Assembly: GCA_025980665.1 (NCBI GenBank)
Contig: JAICXC010000047.1
Location: forward strand, 1-36,743
DNA: 36,743 nucleotides
Direction of reading: 5' to 3'
Origin: Bryobacteraceae bacterium
GTDB lineage: Bacteria; Acidobacteriota; Terriglobia; Bryobacterales; Bryobacteraceae
The notes beneath the pieces are model-generated. The model had not been told where the DNA came from and made no database searches. It saw only the letters and a program-made list of their open reading frames with translations. The position numbers and the translations under genes were made by a program. How positions within the stretch are numbered: position 1 is the stretch's first letter; each line of letters starts with the position of its first letter. Of this stretch, positions 32,358-36,743 are shown piece after piece.

Positions 32358-33200
32358 ATGCACGCAGATTATCTGGCTCAACTTCTGCATCAGCCGACGT
32401 TGAGCGCCGGATGGCTGCTGGCTGGAATTGCCGTGGCTTTCTGGCTGGGCGCGATGCACGCTCTCGAACCGGGTCACGGCAAAACCATCGTCGCCGCCTA
32501 CCTCGTCGGCTCCCGCGGCAACATGAAGCACGCGGCGCTACTCGGGGCGACCGTTACCTTCACCCACACCATCAGTGTGTTCCTGCTCGGACTTGGTACG
32601 CTGCTGCTTTCGAGCTACATCGTCCCCGAAAAGATAATTCCCATTCTGGGCGTGCTCTCCGGAATCTCCATCGTTTTAATCGGCGGATGGCTATTTTATC
32701 AACGCTGGCGAGCATTTCTCCATGCCCGGGCACACGCGCTGGGTCACCACCATCATCATCATGACCATGCTCATGATCACGACCATCATCACCACCACGC
32801 TCACCAACACACCCACACTCATACTCACGACGGACACACGCACAGTCATGTGCCTCCAGGAGAGATTACCTTCGGCAGCCTCATGGCCTTGGGAGCAAGC
32901 GGGGGACTAGTACCATGCCCTGCCGCGATGGTTCTGTTGCTGAGCGCCATCGCGATCGGACGCATCGGTCTGGGCTTGGTGTTGTTGCTGGCCTTCAGTC
33001 TCGGGTTAGCTGGGGTTCTGATGGCGATCGGGATGCTAGTGATTCACGCCAAGCGCTGGCTGCCTGAATCGGCCCAGAGCGGACAACATCCTCTACTGCG
33101 ATTCGCCCCGATTGCCTCAGCTTTCGTCATCCTGTGCGTCGGCATCCTGATGACGGCGGCGTCGCTCCGCTGGATCCCATTGCCGTTTCTCGCCGGCTGA
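32358..33200 (+). CDS. NicO/RcnA-type nickel/cobalt transporter with His-rich loop
   Basis: Inner-membrane metal transporter of the NicO family, likely for nickel or cobalt. The 280-residue protein has six or so helices. Motifs: GAMHALEPGHGKTIVAAYLVG (31-51) with two His in helix 2, ATVTFTHTISVF near 69-80, and SGGLVPCPAAMVLL near 180-193. The loop between (about 128-163) is almost pure His, Asp and Thr, over 20 histidines, an expected metal-binding segment. The family works in uptake or efflux; the sequence alone does not decide. AGGA lies eight bases before the ATG. Follows the low-complexity membrane gene and may be in its operon. Confidence 0.88.
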   Translation: MHADYLAQLLHQPTLSAGWLLAGIAVAFWLGAMHALEPGHGKTIVAAYLVGSRGNMKHAALLGATVTFTHTISVFLLGLGTLLLSSYIVPEKIIPILGVLSGISIVLIGGWLFYQRWRAFLHARAHALGHHHHHHDHAHDHDHHHHHAHQHTHTHTHDGHTHSHVPPGEITFGSLMALGASGGLVPCPAAMVLLLSAIAIGRIGLGLVLLLAFSLGLAGVLMAIGMLVIHAKRWLPESAQSGQHPLLRFAPIASAFVILCVGILMTAASLRWIPLPFLAG

Positions 33201-33202
33201 GT

Positions 33203-33670
33203 TTAGCCCGCTTGGCGCTTTGCTTTCAACACCCGCGCATCCGAACTAGCCGGCTTCTTGGCCGGCTTCTGTCGCATTAGCCGATTCACGGCCCGGACCA
33301 GGTGCGTCACTTCATTGGCGCTCTTCTGAATCACGCCATCCGCGCCGGTGGTGGCTTCATTGAGCCCCAGCGTATCGACGAAACCCGAAACAAGCACGAT
33401 CCGAATTTCCGGCCGCTGCTTGCGCAGGCGAGCGATCAGTTCCAGCCCATCCATTCGAGGCATCTTATAATCCGTGACCACCAGATCGAAGTGATGCTGT
33501 GAGAATTGTTCGAGCGCATCCGCGCCGCTCGATGCCACATGGATCTGGTGTCCCAATTCTTCGAGTACGGTCTTGCGGGCCGTCGATCCGCTCACATTGT
33601 CATCCACCAGAAGAATCCGTCCGTGCATCGCTGCCGAGGAAGATGATGAAGAAGAATTCCGAAGAGACAT
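33203..33670 (-). CDS. Single-domain CheY-like response regulator
   Basis: Receiver-only response regulator of 155 residues. It begins MSLRNSSSSSSSAAMHGRILLVDD: a seven-serine run, then the receiver domain. Asp23/Asp24 (LVDD), the phospho-acceptor Asp67 in VVTDYKMPRMDG, Ser95 (VLVSGF) and Lys116 (IQKSAN) complete the active site. A basic tail follows (KPAKKPASSDARVLKAKRQ). No kinase is near. The ATG at 33670 is preferred for its promoter distance; a TTG at 33688 and an ATG at 33628 are other options. The stop is two bases from that of the NicO gene. Confidence 0.85.
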   Translation of the reverse strand: MSLRNSSSSSSSAAMHGRILLVDDNVSGSTARKTVLEELGHQIHVASSGADALEQFSQHHFDLVVTDYKMPRMDGLELIARLRKQRPEIRIVLVSGFVDTLGLNEATTGADGVIQKSANEVTHLVRAVNRLMRQKPAKKPASSDARVLKAKRQAG

Positions 33671-33692
33671 TTGCGTGTGGGGGAACAACGCG

Positions 33693-33722
33693 ACAGTAAC
33701 AGAGCTGAAACGCAGCTGTCAA
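33693..33722 (-). promoter_or_regulatory. Promoter of the response-regulator gene
   Basis: Minus strand: TTGACA (33717-33722), 18-base spacer, TACTGT (33693-33698). The ATG is ~22 bases after the -10, so a short leader exists. The spacer starts with a small dyad AGCTG-CGTTT-CAGCT. The rest of the 140-base gap upstream (33723-33810) is AT-rich and has no gene. Confidence 0.6.
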
Positions 33723-33810
33723 CAAAGTTTCTATCGAACTCAAAAAGAGAAAGATGGAGTGCTTGACTTTTTTTATTTCGCTCGACGCTCACGCGCGAAC
33801 GTGAAGAGAA

Positions 33811-34965
33811 TTATTCGACTGGCTTTGGAGCGGTGTAACCCGGCTTTGCAAGGATCTCGAACTTCACCGGCTTGCCCTTCTCGTCCTTGATTTGAAGCGG
33901 CTGATTGTTTTCAGGATTCACCAGCTCGACTTTGATCTTGCGAAACTTACCATCCCGCGCGGTGTTGCTGGGAGTATAGGTGAGTACGTATTGGCTGCGA
34001 AGAACGTCACTGATCCCGCGATAGATCTGGGGGAACTCGCCATAAAAGTGCGGAAAGAACGCCATGCCGCCGCTTTCCTTGGTGAAGGTGCGCAGTTGGT
34101 TGTCGGCTTGCAAGAACGTCATGTTCTGGCTGTCCGAGATCGCTCCATAGGCGTACATGATATCGCGATAAGCCTGCATTAGTCCGATGGCGTAAATCGG
34201 CACGCCGGCATTCTGGATCGCCTTGCGAGCCTCGCCGTAGTTCAGCTTGCTGAACGTATCGACACCCGAGGAGATCAGCAGGATCGCCTTACGTCCCTCA
34301 ATGTCCTGCATGCGTTGGGCCGTATCCGTAAGAGCGTCGAACAAATTCGCCTCGGAAAAACCTGGGAACCGCAGGCGCGACAGAGCGTCCTGCGCTTCGC
34401 TTCGATCGGTCGAAAAATCCGAAAGGATTTCCGGACGCAGATCGTAGGCGACAATAGCAACGTTGTCCTCTTTCTTAAGCGTTTCGATGAAGCCGTAGGC
34501 CGCCTGCAAGGTCTGGAACCATGGTTCCGAGTAAACCTGCTGGAAATGTCCCGAGAATTCGATCACCAAGGCGATCGTCAACGGAGCTTCGCCCTTCGAT
34601 ACCTGGCTAATCTTCTGGGGTACATTGTCCTCCAGAACCCGGAAGTTGCCCGCGGGAATGTTAGGGATGAAGTGGCCCTTATTATCGAGCACCGATACAT
34701 CCACCGTTACCGTGACGGCGTCGGTGGAGTAAGTCGCCACGCCTTCTGGCAGCTCCTTACCTTTCTTGAATTGCGAGGGGATCTTGGATTGCTGCGGCGA
34801 TTCCGCAGGGGCTGCGGTGGACCCGTCTGAGCTATTGTTAGTGCTTCCCTTTTTGGGGCGGGCGACGGTCTCGCTACCACCGGTCACCGGTCCTTGTGCC
34901 ACTACAACCAATGCCGCACTCAACGAGCCGGCCAAGACGAGGAGGCTTATACGGGAGGCCTTCAT
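33811..34965 (-). CDS. VWFA-related exported protein, acidobacterial type (TIGR03436-like)
   Basis: A 384-residue exported protein. Signal peptide MKASRISLLVLAGSLSAAL, then a Ser/Thr-rich linker to about 65. The domain has VDVSVLDNKGHFIPNIPAGNFRVLED (88-113), typical of the acidobacterial VWFA-related family, then the VWA fold with LLISSGVDTFSKL as a later motif and YVLTYTPSN near 327. The MIDAS motif is changed: IEFSGHF (135-141) stands in place of DxSxS, with Glu136 for Asp and His140 for the second Ser. So metal-dependent binding may be lost. TATAGT six bases before the ATG. Role: cell-surface adhesion or scaffolding, by family. Confidence 0.85.
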   Translation of the reverse strand: MKASRISLLVLAGSLSAALVVVAQGPVTGGSETVARPKKGSTNNSSDGSTAAPAESPQQSKIPSQFKKGKELPEGVATYSTDAVTVTVDVSVLDNKGHFIPNIPAGNFRVLEDNVPQKISQVSKGEAPLTIALVIEFSGHFQQVYSEPWFQTLQAAYGFIETLKKEDNVAIVAYDLRPEILSDFSTDRSEAQDALSRLRFPGFSEANLFDALTDTAQRMQDIEGRKAILLISSGVDTFSKLNYGEARKAIQNAGVPIYAIGLMQAYRDIMYAYGAISDSQNMTFLQADNQLRTFTKESGGMAFFPHFYGEFPQIYRGISDVLRSQYVLTYTPSNTARDGKFRKIKVELVNPENNQPLQIKDEKGKPVKFEILAKPGYTAPKPVE

Positions 34966-34971
34966 GTCCGC

Positions 34972-34977
34972 ACTATA
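34972..34977 (-). promoter_or_regulatory. -10-like TATAGT of the VWA gene
   Basis: TATAGT read on the minus strand ends six bases before the ATG at 34965. No Shine-Dalgarno. It lies in the 46-base gap after the rhomboid gene. Confidence 0.5.
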
Positions 34978-35011
34978 CCATCTCTCGAAATCGGGGCACA
35001 GGCCGTTCGGC

Positions 35012-35755
35012 TTAGTTCACCCAGCGGTCGCGATCCCCGCCTTGCTGCTTCTTTAAATACACCTGGAACTTGCGTTTGGCCCGCGCTAGTTTCCATGCCT
35101 TGTAGCTATCGCGAGCGGGACCCACGAGATCCAATTTGCGAAACCCTGACGTCTTGAGAAATAGATACCCAAATCCCATCCCGCTCAGGTGCGCGACCTG
35201 GCTCACGCCGCTATTCGGATCCCCTAGGCCGAAAAACGCGATTGCAGCTGAAATCATCACAAAATACTTCAGCTTGATCGGGAAAATATAGAAAATAATG
35301 ATCCGGTCCGGCCATAGTACCGCCGCGACCAGCAAAACGCCGTAGATCGCTCCCGATGCGCCCACCGTCGCGACGAGGGGGCTGCCAAACAGGTAGTTGG
35401 CGAGGACCACGACGAGTCCAGCGCCGATGCCGCAAAAGAAATAGAACTGCAGGAAGCGTCGAGTTCCCCAGATGTCCTCTAGATCCTTGCCGAAGTACCA
35501 CAAGAACAGCATATTGAAAAGGATGTGGAAGAACCCAGCGTGAATAAACAGATAAGTGACCGGTTGCCACAAGAAGAAGCGAGTCACCACGTCGGCGGGC
35601 ACAAGGGAAAACCACTCGAAGAAAAACCGGTGTATGGGGCCCAAAAACATCAGCAGGTATACCGCTGAGTTAGCGAGGATCAGGCCTTTGACGCCCTGAG
35701 GCAATCCGCCACCGCCGAAGTACTGCCGAGCATAAGATCGCGTGCTGAGCGCCAT
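35012..35755 (-). CDS. Rhomboid-family intramembrane serine protease
   Basis: Membrane protease of 247 residues with six helices. Catalytic dyad visible: Ser134 in VGASGAIYG (131-139) and His189 in VAHLSGMGFGYLF (187-199). FFHILFNMLFLWYFGKDLE (75-93) is the rhomboid helix-2 signature with His77 and Asn81. A basic cytoplasmic tail (LARAKRKFQVYLKKQQGG) ends the protein. It cuts single-pass membrane proteins; the substrate is unknown. It is upstream of the VWA gene on the same strand. No clear Shine-Dalgarno; TATCCT is about 13 bases before the ATG. Confidence 0.93.
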   Translation of the reverse strand: MALSTRSYARQYFGGGGLPQGVKGLILANSAVYLLMFLGPIHRFFFEWFSLVPADVVTRFFLWQPVTYLFIHAGFFHILFNMLFLWYFGKDLEDIWGTRRFLQFYFFCGIGAGLVVVLANYLFGSPLVATVGASGAIYGVLLVAAVLWPDRIIIFYIFPIKLKYFVMISAAIAFFGLGDPNSGVSQVAHLSGMGFGYLFLKTSGFRKLDLVGPARDSYKAWKLARAKRKFQVYLKKQQGGDRDRWVN

Positions 35756-35827
35756 CGTCTCACGTCCAGGATAACAGCGTAGGGCCAGGCATGCCTCGCT
35801 CGGCGATAGAATTGAGGTAGAAGCGTA

Positions 35828-35844
35828 AAGGGCGGGGCGCCCTT
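35828..35844. terminator. Hairpin in the gap before the HD gene
   Basis: AAGGGC pairs with GCCCTT around GGGGC. It lies in the 169-base gap between the divergent rhomboid and HD genes. The gap also has TAGAAT (about 35807) and a REP-like segment (35780-35800). Its role here as terminator or leader structure is unclear. Confidence 0.3.
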
Positions 35845-35898
35845 CGAATGAAACTAGGAATCGACCGCGCCGCGCTCCGTTTTGCGCGTTTCAGTAAC

Positions 35899-35924
35899 AG
35901 AGGTTCTCCTTAGAGGTTCTCCTT
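35899..35924 (+). repeat. Perfect tandem 13-mer at the start of the HD gene
   Basis: AGAGGTTCTCCTT occurs twice in direct tandem and abuts the ATG at 35925. Each copy carries an AGAGG Shine-Dalgarno; the second is eight bases from the start codon, the first 21. A change in copy number would add or remove a spare ribosome site. Confidence 0.8.
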
Positions 35925-36740
35925 ATGGATATCAAACGCGAGAACTTGATTGCGACTCTGGGCGGCGAAGAAGCTGTGGCTCGCATGGACTCCGAAGCCA
36001 AAGCTGACGCCCTTGAGCATTTCCTGTCCAGCGAGCTAGATAAAGCTCTGACGTCCACCGATCCCCATTTCCCCACAGTGGCCGAGGTCGAGAAGAAAAT
36101 TCCTACGCGCCACTTTCGGATGGGAGTAGGGAACCTGTTCGTCGCCCAAACGCCGGGAGCCAAAGTCAAAATACTCCCGCCGCTGCCCGATAAGCCCACG
36201 CTGTACGATTTCTTCGCGCTCCGCTTCACTCCTGCCAATCACGTCCTGCAAAGCGCCGCGCTGGCGATGAGGAACGGCATGCCGGAGGAAATCATTCTTG
36301 CTTGCCTCCTGCACGATACTGCGCAGGCGCTGCTCAAGACCGATCACGGGTACTGGGCCGCCCAGATGTACACGCCCTACGTGCCCGAGAAGACCGCTTT
36401 CGCCATCAAGTATCATCAGGCCCTGCGCTTCTTCGCCGATCCGGCGTATGGCTACGAATATCCGGATCTCTACCGGCGCCTGTTTGGCGAGGACTACGTT
36501 CCGCTGCCGCACATCCGCGCCGACTACGAGATGCTCAAGAAGCATCCTTGGTACGAAGCCCCGCGCCTGGTCACGGTCAACGATTATTATTCGTTCGATC
36601 CCAACGCCAAGGTCAGCATCGATCCCTTCCGCGAGATCATCGGTCGTCACTTCAAGGAGCCGAAAGAAGGGCTCGGCAACGATAATAGTCCGGTCGCTCA
36701 CATGTGGCGCACTATGGCCCGTCCTGACATGGCCCTATAA
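35925..36740 (+). CDS. HD-domain protein with putative diiron site (PhnZ/MIOX-like ligand set)
   Basis: A 271-residue protein with an HD domain. Metal ligands can be placed as H106 (in TPANHVLQSA), H130 and D131 (CLLHDTAQ), H141, H164 (AIKYHQALRFF) and D220 (VTVNDYYSFD). This H...HD...H...H...D set is that of the HD-domain mixed-valent diiron oxygenases such as PhnZ and inositol oxygenase, though plain HD phosphohydrolases share the H...HD...D part. RFFADPAYGYEYPDLYRRL (168-186) also recalls the PhnZ group. No phosphonate genes are near. The N-terminal 90 residues are extra. Ends with a TAA three bases from the window edge. ATG with AGAGG at eight bases. Confidence 0.7.
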   Translation: MDIKRENLIATLGGEEAVARMDSEAKADALEHFLSSELDKALTSTDPHFPTVAEVEKKIPTRHFRMGVGNLFVAQTPGAKVKILPPLPDKPTLYDFFALRFTPANHVLQSAALAMRNGMPEEIILACLLHDTAQALLKTDHGYWAAQMYTPYVPEKTAFAIKYHQALRFFADPAYGYEYPDLYRRLFGEDYVPLPHIRADYEMLKKHPWYEAPRLVTVNDYYSFDPNAKVSIDPFREIIGRHFKEPKEGLGNDNSPVAHMWRTMARPDMAL

Positions 36741-36743
36741 CCC

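Noticed and set aside
32740..32850. Repetitive CAT/CAC tract as a possible CRISPR or simple-repeat array
   Set aside because: It encodes the His-rich loop of the NicO transporter; repeats are codon-level and not spaced.
33723..33810. AT-rich stretch with T-run as a terminator of the VWA gene
   Set aside because: The weak stem (TCACG/CGTGA) is followed by A-rich, not T-rich, sequence in the direction of that gene.

Overview
This window is high-GC chromosomal DNA that looks like an Acidobacteriota genome, most likely the Bryobacterales/Solibacter branch. The reasons are a VWFA-related protein of the acidobacterial type, a PEP-CTERM protein of the TIGR03118 type, a BlaI/M56 regulatory pair, HemQ, POT and MurJ genes in a typical order, and many convergent and divergent single genes. 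The assignment is an inference from gene content; no rRNA or tRNA gene was seen.

Layout. 1-3670: the end of a type III-A CRISPR (Csm) operon, csm2-csm3-csm4-csm5; cas10/csm1 would lie off the left edge, and there is no array, cas6 or csm6 in view. 3783-6297: an ExeA/GspA-like AAA+ ATPase, a coiled-coil zinc-ribbon protein and hemQ. 6344-8124: a secreted beta-helix protein, a decayed CAP-domain gene and a 25-residue membrane peptide. 8315-13362: murJ, an M20 peptidase, a FecR-like secreted protein and a TPR-like protein. 13343-17959: two coiled-coil envelope proteins behind a POT peptide transporter, then ispG. 18044-23103: a PEP-CTERM protein, an alpha/beta hydrolase, a small secreted protein, an M56/BlaI pair and two small proteins. 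23142-26759: fabD, mrp and a large alpha/beta hydrolase. 26775-27698: two adjacent gene remnants. 27667-32348: a Rieske oxygenase, tsaD, queA and a large low-complexity membrane protein. 32358-36740: a NicO metal transporter, a response regulator, a VWA protein, a rhomboid protease and an HD-domain protein.

Three things stand out. First, Csm2 carries an N-terminal extension of more than 120 residues rich in Arg-Gly and Pro, very unlike the usual small Csm2. Second, about sixteen genes have a -10-like TAnnnT hexamer 5 to 9 bases before the start codon and no Shine-Dalgarno sequence, which suggests widespread leaderless transcription. This also helped choose several starts (12167, 5433, 22530, 16718). 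Third, the BlaI gene has a consensus promoter (TTGACA, 17 bases, CATAAT) with a perfect dyad in its spacer and a second dyad 22 bases away, a clear autoregulation layout. Other points include an HD protein with a full set of putative diiron ligands, Mrp without its CxxC motif, and several readable pseudogenes.
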